From positions 10,225,461 through 10,289,460 of the forward strand of contig OY848919.1 in the NCBI GenBank assembly GCA_963693285.1: DNA of 64,000 nt, read 5' to 3'. Below are positions 34,985 to 47,100 of this stretch, piece by piece. This DNA is from Xestospongia muta. Taxonomy: Eukaryota; Porifera; Demospongiae; Haplosclerida; Petrosiidae. The stretch's first letter is position 1. Every line of letters begins with the position of its first letter. Position numbers and translations under genes: made by a program. Below the pieces are notes generated by a model that was not told the DNA's origin, searched no databases, and saw nothing but the letters and a program-made list of their open reading frames with translations.

Positions 34985-36080
34985 AGTTGCATAACTGTAA
35001 ACAACAATCCTCACAGTCAGTAGCAGAACTAGAAGTTGGCCAGCACATGCAAGTTTGAGGGTCACTTGTCAGAGGCACTTCGCGACCGGTTTGTATGTGG
35101 ACTAGGTGATTACCAAACTCAGCAACACACTACTCTATTCTAGTAAGACCTAACATTTGAGAAGGCTGTGCAAACAGCTCAAGGCAATGAAATGGGAGAG
35201 AAGAAGGCCAGTGAAATGACCCAGATTGAAGTCTGTCCCTTAGCTGATTTAAATAAGCTCTCAACACCTAATCTTCCAGCTTGTTACAGATGTGGTAAAA
35301 TAGGTCACACACCTAGTAAATGTCATTGTAAAGAGTGGGTGTGTCATAATTGTGGTAAAAAGACCACATTGTTGTAGCGTGTAGAGGAGCTCGTAACCAC
35401 CACCAAAGATCGCGTGTACAAAAAGGCCAAACAAATTTGATTACTCTTTCTCCTGGTGGTACAGGTAGTATGGAAGATCTACACATGTTTGCGTTAGTAG
35501 ATGACGTCCCCACAGCTATATTAGTAGCTACAGAGTCTTCTTCCATGAGTAATACCCTCAAAGACTCATCTGCTCCACATAGCACCACTGATGTGCCCCC
35601 TCTGAGTTATTTCTTAAACAAGACTTTACAATAATGAAACTGGATGTTAGTAAGGTAATGGCTCAAAATCAAGCCAAGCAGAAAAATAATTACGATGGTC
35701 GAACTAAGCTTAGGGAGCTTCAGCTCGGAAGTAATGTCCTTGTTAAAAATTTTCAACAAGGTCCCAAGTGGATAAAGGGTACAGTGAAAGAGAAAGTAGG
35801 TCCCTTGTCCTACATGATTGAACTACTTAATGGTATGGTGTGGAAATGTCATATTGATCATTTGGGAAGGAGGAAGGGTGAACCGAAACCTCAAATTGAA
35901 CCTCGTATACAACAGGATGTTGTTCTAAAGGACAAGAGTCATCTGGATTAACCAAAGAGATGCTACTCCTCATTATCCTACTATAGAAAACCTCCCTGTT
36001 TGTTAATGGACTCATAACTTGTGTTCTTTTCTTTTTGTAAGTATTAATATTGTCATTGTTGTGTCAGTTTGTATTTAGTG
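34985..36080 (+). mobile_element. Internally deleted Ty3/gypsy-type retrotransposon relic
   Basis: Start: a decayed gag end (35060-35200, LRDRFVCGLGDYQTQ, then FEKAVQTAQGNE) followed by a zinc knuckle CYRCGKIGHTPSKC (35282-35323; C-x2-C-x4-H-x4-C) and a partial second knuckle. End: an open frame 35634-35951 that matches the C-terminal part of a gypsy integrase (LRELQLGSNVLVKNF, GPKWIKGTV, GPLSYMIEL, CHIDHLG). Protease, reverse transcriptase, RNase H and the integrase core are missing between about 35450 and 35630, so it cannot move by itself. No paired LTRs identified; TGTAAGGGAATATGG at 36079 could begin a 3' LTR remnant. Confidence 0.75.
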
Positions 36081-36305
36081 TAAGGGAATATGGTATCTTA
36101 TGTTTTATGTATATGTGCGTGCTCAGTTAGCCAGTGGACCATGTTGATGTTTTATATATATTAAAAGAAACTCTCCTAAAACTAGACTCTCTTAAAGCAC
36201 TACACAACACATTGTGTCTTTCTTCATAAACCCATGATGTTACTTAAAATAGTATAATGCAATTGCATGTACTATATTTATTGTGATTAAAGTATTTGAT
36301 GTTGT

Positions 36306-36590
36306 AAGAGTTTAAACCTGATTGAATATCCTCTGCAATTAGCATAGTGTGAAAATAATGGTGCAGTATCATTTACAACTTTATTAACTTTTTGACAGTT
36401 TTTTAACAATATGTTAGATTAAAATAGTGTAACATGATAGTGCATTATTATATATAGTGTGGTTATAGCGTAGTAAGGGTTTAAACCTGATTTAATATCC
36501 TTTACAATTAGCAAAGTGTGAAACTAATAGCATGTATCAGTTCACAACTTAATTAACATTTTGTTGACAGTTTTACAGTTAACTTTTACT
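36306..36590. repeat. Imperfect tandem duplication, period about 168 bp
   Basis: The text beginning GTTTAAACCTGATT occurs at 36311 and 36479, followed in both by TTAGCA.AGTGTGAAA and a TTGACAGTTTT stretch. Non-coding; it may be part of the decayed element before it or an independent repeat. Confidence 0.7.
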
Positions 36591-36599
36591 ACTAAGGAT

Positions 36600-38040
36600 G
36601 TGCATCATTAGTTGCCAAATAGATCACTGACATCTGATTATCAGGGAAATGCAAATCAAGTTTAAGACATAACTACTACATTGATATAAACAACTTATCA
36701 TTCTAATGTTGGCATGTGAATACAGTTATATGTATAATAGTATAATATATTCATCTTATATGTGATGACATTAAATAAAGTTATCTTTAAGTGTAAAGAC
36801 AAAACAATTTCATTGAAGTAAATAAACAGTTTCATGCATAAACAATAATTACAATTATTATAGATATAGTTACTTTAATTTATAGTACTTACAGACTTAA
36901 GTGATGATATCTACGATGATGATTATATCCCAGTCAAGTTCCATTGACCAGTATCAAATATAAAGATTGATACTATTGATATATATTAGACATATATTCT
37001 ATATGAAGGAATTTGATTAATACAGCAGATAAAAGTATGTAGTTTTGTTACAATAGGAATTAAGTTACCAATATGTATAAGTCAATTAGAAGCCAAAAAG
37101 TACTCTTTTGTAGTTCATGTCAAACAATTTTAATTATGAGCATGAGATAAATATTATTTCAACTTAACTAACTGGATATATAAGTAGTATCTGCTTATAG
37201 CTTCAATTGAAACCATGATTCAATTACTACAACAAAGTGAGTGTAAAAGCAATGTCATTGTAGATACAACTTGTTGGGTTTATGCATATTAAGTTACACT
37301 AGTTTTGGCCTTGTAGCAACTTAGAATGGGTTAGATCATATTGATGAAACTGTGGTAATGAAGATCTCAGTTAAAATGATATAATCCTTTTTCAGTGTAG
37401 TTGCAATGTATAAAGCATATTGCTAAGTTGAGGTATGTGGATAAAGCACATCACCAAAGTTTTACAAGTGACAAATAAGAAAAAAATGTTTTGTAGTATA
37501 AACTGTAATATATGACTACCATCCAGATAAAGTGAAGAAATATCTCTAGTCTATTTGTTTTTGTTTTTTTTATATTATATTTATTTACATTCTCAATTAA
37601 TTTAGATAACACAATTATGCTAAGTTGTTGCTGTACTCACTGAAGGACTCTTCACAGAGGTCGAAACATTTACATTAATAAAATATTTATTTTAGCTAAT
37701 GTGTATGGATCATTAGACATAAAGTATATGAACTACCAAATAAATGGACAAAATTAAATTCTTCTCAATAAATACAGAATTATAATACAAGACCGTTGCC
37801 AACTTTAAAAAGCACTCCAATACTGACAGGTTAGCTCCATGGTAACTATAAGTCTGTAACAATTTTTTAATTTCTTTAGTAGCCCAACCTCACCCATAAT
37901 AATCAGACTAACGTACATCCAGTTTACAAATTTGAACTTATGAAAGATCTCTACTACTTTATTAAGATCTCTATAATATATTTAAACCAGTTGTCTGTTT
38001 AAAACAATTTTTGATCAATATTCAAATTCTCTTTCATAAC
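36600..38040. other. Intergenic region upstream of gene 4
   Basis: No gene recognised. From about 37868 to 38060 it is paralogous to the upstream blocks of gene 2 (8148 and 9600), with AGCCCAACCT and CATAATAATCAGA. A hammerhead-like motif lies at 37640-37667. Confidence 0.45.
37640..37667 (+). ncRNA. Decayed hammerhead-ribozyme-like core
   Basis: CTGAAGG, then GACTC / GAGGTC able to form a short stem around TTCACA, then GAAAC. A functional hammerhead needs CUGANGA before stem II; here the last A is G, so it is probably inactive. Such motifs are known in Penelope-like and other retroelements; no reverse transcriptase is visible nearby. Confidence 0.3.
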
Positions 38041-38064
38041 TAGACATTAATAGACACTAATACT

Positions 38065-38079
38065 ACTTCCTGTATGACG
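38065..38079 (+). promoter_or_regulatory. ETS/CRE-like motif upstream of gene 4
   Basis: ACTTCCTGTATGACG, the clearest copy: ACTTCCTGT is the complement of ACAGGAAGT, and TGACG follows after AT. It lies 68 bases before the chosen start codon, further away than in genes 2 and 3 because about 57 bases are inserted in the leader. Confidence 0.42.
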
Positions 38080-38089
38080 TTAATCAGCG

Positions 38090-38107
38090 ATGCCCAAAAT
38101 ACATTGA
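38090..38107 (+). other. Possible upstream ORF in gene 4 leader
   Basis: ATG CCC AAA ATA CAT TGA: a five-codon frame at the spot where genes 2 and 3 have their true start (CAGCGATG context, as also in the relic at 9905). In gene 4 this ATG no longer leads to the signal peptide. The working start is 57 bases downstream, so translation may be dampened. Confidence 0.4.
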
Positions 38108-38146
38108 CTGCCGTAATTGAAACATCTATCCTATACAACGACCGCG

Positions 38147-41100
38147 ATGGCTGAAGAGCACATATCTGTTTTCTTTCTTCTTATAATTCTCTTGAGTTAT
38201 TCAGTTCACTCTACATATGGTAAGTATATTTTCCCTGTAATCACCTCATACAGCTTACTGGTAGTGACAGCATAACTACTGTTAGCTTAGTGATCAACAA
38301 GATATTTGCATGATCTTATAATGGCACGTATGTACACTTGTAAATTTTCCTTTTTCTTTTAATAATATCTATTGTAGTATCCTATCAAATTATGTTGGCA
38401 TTTTCCTACTGTTTGAAAAGAAAAACACGTTTTGCAAACTATGCAATATATATATATTTATAACTCTCTTGCGATTTGTGATATTTATCATTTTTGTATT
38501 TAAAGTGTAGCTACTGAGTTTCATCATTTCATTTAAAATAAGAACAAATTATAGACTCTTTCATATACTAACAGTCTTGAGTTGCTTATATTTTGATATT
38601 GATGAACGATTTATTGCTGACCTGAATTTCACTGCAATGTTTGTTATAGTCTATTTCAGTAGTCAAATTTTCCCGTTGATAAAGTCCAATACAAAGTAAA
38701 AGCTTTTCTATGAACTTAAACAGCATCGTTGATTTAGGAGAGTAATCCTCTCTTTAGAATTATTGTTACCCAGATACCACTCTCGACTGAACATGAAAGA
38801 CTAACGAAGGTGATACACTCTAGCAGAATATTCTTGTCGTGTATCGTAAACAAAAGCGTAAATAAGAAAGTCTAATTCTTCTACTGCATCTAAAATGGTA
38901 AGCATTTCTTTGTTAGCTATAGCTAATAAGCAGATCTTGACGCATCCAAAGCAGCAGACGCAGCATATCTATCTAATATAGCAATTGAAATGAAGTCATG
39001 ATTAGTTGGTCTCGCTAGCTACGTGTTTATAGAAATCTAGCTTGCAGTCAGTGGTGTGTAAATCATACATTTACTTCGACTTTAGTGTATAACCTATACT
39101 AACATTTTCTATTGTACGCTTCAATCTTTGTGATCTTAGTCATATTGTTATAACAAATCCACAATTACATTAACTATGCCTTTTACCATAAGCTATTACT
39201 ATTGTAACTAAACTATATACTTTTATCTGTTGTATGAATTGAAATTTATATATATATAATAGAGTGACATATCCAATATATATCCGTATCTATGTGTTAA
39301 TATTGATTGGTCAATGAGGCAATACACAAACAATATTCAATGATTGCTATATTATGTTTAAAAGACTAGTAGAGTTCTTGATTGTCTTCACACATTAAGA
39401 GTATAAACATACTAATGTTTATCTCAAAGCACTATATTATAGCTTTTCACTAGGAAAGCAATGATAGAGTACACTATAAAAACCCATATTGAAGATCAAA
39501 TTTAATGGATTTTTTATATAATATTGCAGCTTTAACAAATGGTGCCATAAGGCTGTCTCGTTATGGATATGCCTCATCATCCTATTATTATGGTACTGTA
39601 AGGATCTATTACAATGGATGGGGTAATATCTGTTATGATTCCTACTACAGTTCTACTGAAGCTAATGTCATCTGTCATCAATTGGGATATACTGGAGCAT
39701 CTTTTCACTCTAGAGCTGGATTAGTGAGGTTACAATTTATAATCATATTTGTAAGTCAGTTTTTAAATATCTCTATTTAGTTATGGCAATGACACTCTGT
39801 CTATGAAAATGGATGATCTCATATGTGCTAGTAGCAACTACCTTACTATATTTCAGTGTTCGTTTTCTACATACATTGATAGTGGATGTACTAATACTAA
39901 CTCTTATGATGCTACTGTTTACTGCTGTAAGTGTTCAAATATTTTTAAAAATAATTGTTACATTTTGTACAGATAGCACTAGAATCTGGAACAATAGCCC
40001 ATTCTCTGGTATGATACGTCTTCAAGGAGGTAATTATTCTAATCAGGGTCGTGTTGAAGTCTATTGTAATGGACAGTGGGGAACAATATGTGATGATGGA
40101 TTTGGTTATACTGAAGCTTGGACTATTTGTAAACAATTGGGATATAACTATTACTATAATTATGATCACCTCAGTCTGTAAGTGTAAGAACTATATAGTA
40201 ATTTTGCAGACACTAAGTTACTACACTTTCTTACTACATTAAAGCATAAAACAGTTGTGATTTATAAATAAATGATAAATTAGGATGAAACAGATTATTA
40301 TATCACTATAATAGACCTGGTAGTTCCAGTCAACCTATTTGGAGTACATACATGTCTAGTTCTTCCTCTGACAAATGTTATGGTACTAGTAATTCCTGTC
40401 CATCAAGTTCAGTCAGTAGTTGTTCCCACTATGAAGATGTTACTGTGGAATGTAGTAAGTGATAGCATCAACTAACTCTTAATTTGTATTATTATAATGA
40501 GGAACAGCATTATTACCTCATTAAAATTTTGTAAATAACTTGGAAACTGGACCTGTAACAAATGTAAAAATGGTAATGGTATCAACTCTTTAAAAATCAA
40601 AATGGCAATATTTAAAATTTATTGTTCTGAAACAACAATGGTAACTACTAGTTGCATTAATTCCAAATCATTGTTGTTTTGGTGTTGGAATAAATTTTAG
40701 TACTAAAGTTTGGTATGAAAATGATATTTTTATTTTATATTTGGTAGGTATTGTGATTTTTAGCTTTATTTAAAGTTTTAGTAGACTAACATAAATAAAG
40801 TTAACGAGTAATCAAATACTGTATTCTATGCAATGATTATATTTTCAATCAGACGTTAAGAGCTTTTTTATTTATACAATTAGCATGATCTATTTAGAAC
40901 AAGAATTTCTATTTAAGCTATATGCCATCATCATGTGGAATTGAAGCCACACCACAGCATTTTCTATCTTTCTAGGGTGATTGCTACAATATACTTTTTT
41001 TGTAATAATAAAAAAGAATTTCATTAATTGCTTTGCTATATGTAAAATATTTCCTTTAGCTTATATCACCTCTTATTCCCAATCAACTAATACAAAGACT

Positions 41101-44100
41101 ACTTGTTCTGGACTAATTTGTAAGTGGCATCTAAAGATAATTATTAAGAGTTAGTTATGACTATATTATATTTGATTTCAATTATTACAACCCACATTTT
41201 TCTTTGAGGCATAACAGATATTCATCTTTAAGTTATAAAATTGTTTTCAGCATAGATTGAATAATTTATCCTACTAGTTTGTACAGACAATAGTAATATG
41301 TATATTGCCTCAAGTATTGTAATGAGTTCCTTTAGTTGTCAGTTAAAGAATGCCGAGCTATTTTCATGTAGATGACATTGCTAAAAATTTTATCATTTAG
41401 CTGATTCTGCTAAAAATGGTGCCATTATTCTATATCGTAATGGGTATGTCTCATCATCCTATTACTATGGTATTGTGAGGGTCTATTACAATGGATGGGG
41501 TAATATCTGTTCCTATCACAGTTCTACTGAAGCTAACGTCATTTGTCATCAATTGGGATATACTGGAGCATCAAGTTACTCTAGAGCTGGATTAGTGAGG
41601 TTAGATTTCAAATTATACGTGTAGTCAGGTTTTACAAATCTCTGTTTAGTTATGGCACTGACACTCTGACTATGAAGATGGATGATCTCAACTGTGCTAG
41701 TAGCAATTACCTTACTATATTTCAGTGTTCATTCTCTACATATATTGATAGTGAATGTGCTAATATTAACTCTTATGATACTACTGTGTATTGCTGTAAG
41801 TGTATCAATATTTACTAATAGTTATCATTTTTATTACAGATACCACTAGGATCTGGAACAGTAATCCTTTCTCTGGTATGATACGTCTTCAGGGAGGAAA
41901 TTATTCTAACGAAGGACGTGTTGAGGTCTATTGTAATGGACAATGGGGAACAATGTGTGATGATGGTTTTAATACTACAGATGCTCTGACTATCTGTAAA
42001 CAACTGGGATATAACAGTTTCTATAATTACGATCACCTCAGTCTGTAAATTTAATAATTAGTCAGACATTAATGTATAATTTTATTAAGTATCATACAGC
42101 TTATTTTATCACTATAATAGAAAAGGTAGTTCCAGTCAACCAATTTGGAGTACATATATGTATAGTACTTACTCTGACACATGTTATGGCACTAGAAATT
42201 CCTGTCCATCAACTTCAATAACTAGTTGTGACCACTATGAAGATAATACTGTCACATGTAGTGAGTTTTTACATTAACGTTAATTGCACAATATGATAAA
42301 TGATTTAATTACTTAGGTTTATTCATTATCATTATTGTATTCTTTAGTTTACAGCAGTTCATATTCAAAGCCTTCTAATTCAAAGACTACTTGTTCTGGA
42401 TTAATTTGTAAGTAATATATTGTTGTATTAGGTCAACTGTTTTAAGCTATTTGACCATGTGTATTAACTATATATGATAATCCTTTCAGTTAGCATTTAA
42501 TGTATGATAACCTTTTATTATTTAGCTGATGTTGTTCAAAATGGTCCTATAATTTTATATCGTAATGGGTATGTCTCATCATCCTATTACTATGGTATTG
42601 TGAGGGTCTATTACAATAATGGATGGGGTAATATCTGTGATGATTACTACTACAATTCTACTGAAGCTAATGTCATCTGTCATCATTTGGGATATACTGG
42701 AGCATCAAGTTACTCTAAAGCTGGATTAGTGAGGTTAGAACTTGTAATCATACATGTAGTCAGATTTTTAATATCTCTGTTTAGTTATGGCACTGACACT
42801 CTTCCTATGAAGATGGATGATCTCAACTGTGCTAGTAGCAATTACCTTACTATATTTCAGTGTTCATTCTCTACATATATTGATAGTGAATGTGCTAATA
42901 TTAACTCTTATGATGCTACTGTGTATTGCTGTAAGTGTATCAATATTTACTAATAGTTATCATTTTTATTACAGATACCACTAGGATCTGGAACAGTAAT
43001 CCTTTCTCTGGTATGATACGTCTTCAGGGAGGAAATTATTCTAACGAAGGACGAGTTGAGGTCTATTGTAATGGACAGTGGGGAACAATATGTGATAATG
43101 GATTTAATTCTACTGATGCTCAAACTATCTGTAAACAACTGGGATATAATTATTATCATAGATATGATCATTTAAGTCTGTAAGTACTATAAATGAAAAT
43201 AACTATCTAAAAAATTGTTTAAGTATGAAACTGTCATTGACAGTCCTATAATTGTTAGATTATGTTTTATGTATTTATATCCACTTGTATCATTTTTGTT
43301 TTATTATTGTATACAAAACGTTGAAGCATTAACCACATGCTACACTGCTAAAACATTCACAATCATTACTTACTGTGAGCCCTGACATAACAGTTATCAC
43401 TAGTTGAGTTTCTAGCTTTATCTAAAGTTATTTGAAAATTTTTAGGTCTGGTAATCCCAGTCAACCAGTTTGGAGTACACACATGTCTAGTTCTTCCTCT
43501 GACACATGTTATGGTAGTAGAAATTCCTGTCCATCAACTTCAATAACTAGTTGTAACCACTCTGAGGATGTTACTGTCACGTGTAGTAAGTTCTTATATT
43601 TAAAAAATCAATTGCACAAAATAACAAATGATCTAATTCTTAGGTTTACTCATTATCATTATTGATTTCTTTAGTTTACAGCAGTTCATATTCAAAGCTT
43701 TCTAATTCAAAGACTACTTGTTCTGGATTAATTTGTAAGTTATTATATTATTGTGATATATCAATGTTATAAGCTTGTTCAGTATGTGCATTGTCTATAA
43801 TTTATATATGATAATCTTTTCAGTCAACAACTAGTATATCATAATCTTTTATCATTTAGCAAATGTTGCTCAAAATGGTGCTATAATTTTATATCTTAAT
43901 GGATATACCTCATCATCTTATTACTTTGGTATTGTGAGGGTCTATTACAATAATGGATGGGGTAATATCTGTAATGATGTCTACTATAGTTCTACTGAAG
44001 CTAATGTCATCTGTCATCAATTGGGATATACTGGAGCCTCTAGTTACTCTAGAGCTGAATTAGTGAAGTTAGAACATATTATTATACATGTAGTCAGGTT

Positions 44101-47100
44101 TTAAACATCTCTGTTTATAGTTATGGCACTGACACTCTGTCTATGAAGATGGATGACCTCAACTGTGCTAGTAGCAATTACCTCACTATATTTCAGTGTT
44201 CATTCTCTACACACATTGATAGTGGATGTGCTAATAATAACTTTTATGATGCTACTGTGTACTGCTGTAAGTGTATAAATTTTTACTAATATTTATTGTT
44301 TCTGTTACAGATACCACTAGGATCTGGAACAGTAATCCTTTCTCTGGTATGATTCGTCTTCAGGGTGGAAATTATTTTAACGAAGGACGCCTTGAGGTCT
44401 ACTGTAATGGACAGTGGGGAACAATATGTGATAATGGATTTAGTTCTACTGATGCTCAAACTATCTGTAAACAACTGGGATATAATTATTACCACAGATA
44501 TAATCACTTAAGTCTGTAAGTACTATAAGTGAAAATAACTATCTAGAAAATTGTTTAGATATGAAACGTTTTATTTGCTTCAATCAAATTGTTATTCCTT
44601 GTCTGTCCTATAATTGTTGGATTATGTTCTATGTTTTCATGTCCACTTGTATCATTTTGTTCTATTATTGCACATAAAAATTTGAAGCATTAACCACACA
44701 ATATACTGCTAAAATATTCAGCAATCATTAGTTACTGTGAGCCCTTCCATAACAGTTATCACTAGTTAAGTTTCAAGGCTGGCTTTCATTTTAGCATACT
44801 CCACTTTCTTCACTATACTATTATCAGAGTATTAAAGGATATATTTTAAATGTTTGCAAATAATCTGTTTTTTACAATGTGATTGACACAATAACATATC
44901 TAACAACATAGTCATTTAATTATTATTTAGATCTGGTAATTCTAGTCAACCAATTTGGAGTACATACATGTCTAGCACTTCCTCTGACACATGTTATGGT
45001 AGTAGAAATTCCTGTCCATCAACTTCATTAACTAGTTGTACCCACTCTGAGGATGTTACTGTCACATGTAGTAAGTTGTTATATTCAACAAAATTAATTG
45101 CACAAAGTAACAAATGATCTAATTCTTAGGTTTACTCATTATCATTATTGAATTCTTTAGTTTATAGCAGTTCACATTCAAAATCTTCTAATTCAAAGAC
45201 TACTTGTTCTGGATTAATTTGTAAGTTATTATATTATTGTGATATATCAATGTTATAAGCTTGTTCAGTATGTGTATTGTTTATAATTTATATATGATAA
45301 TCTTTTCAGTCAACAACTAGTATATTATAATCTTTTATCATTTAGCAAATGTTGCACAAAATGGTGCTATAATTTTATATCTTAATGGATATACCTCATC
45401 ATCTTATTACTATGGTATTGTGAGAGTCTATTACAATAATGGATGGGGTAATATCTGTGATGATTACTACTACAATTCTCCTGAAGCTGATGTCATCTGT
45501 CATCAATTGGGATATACTGGAGCCTCTAGTTACTCTAGAGCTGGATTAGTGAGGTTAGAACTTATAATCATATTTGTAAGTCAGGTTTTATATATCTGTA
45601 TTTAGTTATGGTACTGACACTTTGTCTATGAAAATGGATGATCTCAACTGTGCTGGTAGCAACTACCTTACTATATTTCAGTGTTCATTCTCTACAAACA
45701 TTGATAGTGGATGTACTAATACTAACTCTTATGATGCTACTGTGTACTGCTGTAAGAGTATATGAATATTTCCTTAGCACTTGTTACATTATTTACAGAC
45801 ACCACTAGAATCTGGAACAGTAATCCTTTTTCTGGTATGATACGTCTTCAGGGAGGAAATTATTCTAATGAAGGACGTATTGAGGTCTATTGTAATGGAG
45901 AATGGGGAACAATATGTGATAATGGATTTAGTTCTACTGATGCTCAAACTATTTGTAAACAACTGGGATATAATTATTACTATAATTATGATCACCTCAG
46001 TCTGTAAGGAATAGAAAAGAATATGTTACATTATATCTGATTCATTCAGGCCGGGTACTTCCAGTGAACCAATTTGGAGTACATACATGTCTAGTTCTTC
46101 CTCTGACACATGTTATGGTAGTAAAAATTCCTGTCCATCAGCTTCAATAACTAGTTGTTCTCACTCTGAGGATGTTACTATCACATGTAGTAAGTTGCTA
46201 CATTAAATAAATTGCATAATTTTAACCTAATTAGTTAGGCAACTCATTATTATTAAATTTTTTAGTTCACAGCAATTCACATTTAAAGCCTTCCAATTCA
46301 AAGACTACTTGTTCTGGATTAATTTGTAAGTAATATATTATTGTTTTAGATGGTTAAGAAATATATTTTAAATTTAAGCACTTGAATTATGTGGCTCATT
46401 AACCAAAAGCATTAGTATGTTATTTTGTCAATTTAGCTTCTAAACATATCAGTTCTGGTACTACACGTCTTTATCGTAATGGATATACCTTATCCTCCTA
46501 TTACTATGGTATAGTACAGATCTATATCAATGGACAATGGGGTAATATCTGTGATGATAACTACTACAGTCAAGATGAAGCTGATGTCATCTGTCATCAG
46601 TTGGGATATAATGGAGCCTCAACGTTCTCTAGAGCTGGACTATTGAGGTTCTTTTTTTTAATTTGTTTTTTGGGACAAGTATATATTTGTTAATATTTCA
46701 GTTATGGCACTGACTACAGCCCAATGGTACTGGATGATGTCAACTGTCCTAACAATGACTACCTCACTATCCTACAATGTTCCTACTCTACATCCATTGA
46801 TAGTGGATGTATTAACACTAACTCTTATGATGTTACTGTGTCCTGCTGTGAGTTGTAATAGTATTATTATAGCCATCCACATTTGTTGTAAATTTAGATT
46901 CTACAAGGATCTGGAACAGTAATCCTTTCTCTGGTATGATTCGTCTTCAGGGAGGAAATTATTCTAATGAGGGACGTGTGGAGGTCTATTGTAATGGACA
47001 ATGGGGAACAATATGTGATAATGGATTTGATTCTAATGATGCACTTGTTCTCTGTAAACAACTGGGATATTCCAGCTATACAAGTTATAATCATCTTCCT

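Noticed and set aside
35313..35588. 91-codon antisense frame in the retrotransposon relic
   Set aside because: It lies opposite the gag/zinc-knuckle remnant, which is the recognisable coding strand.
36079..36215. 3' LTR of the gypsy-type relic
   Set aside because: The start TGTAAGGGAATATGG is suggestive, but there is no matching 5' copy in the window to define the ends, so it is only mentioned, not called.
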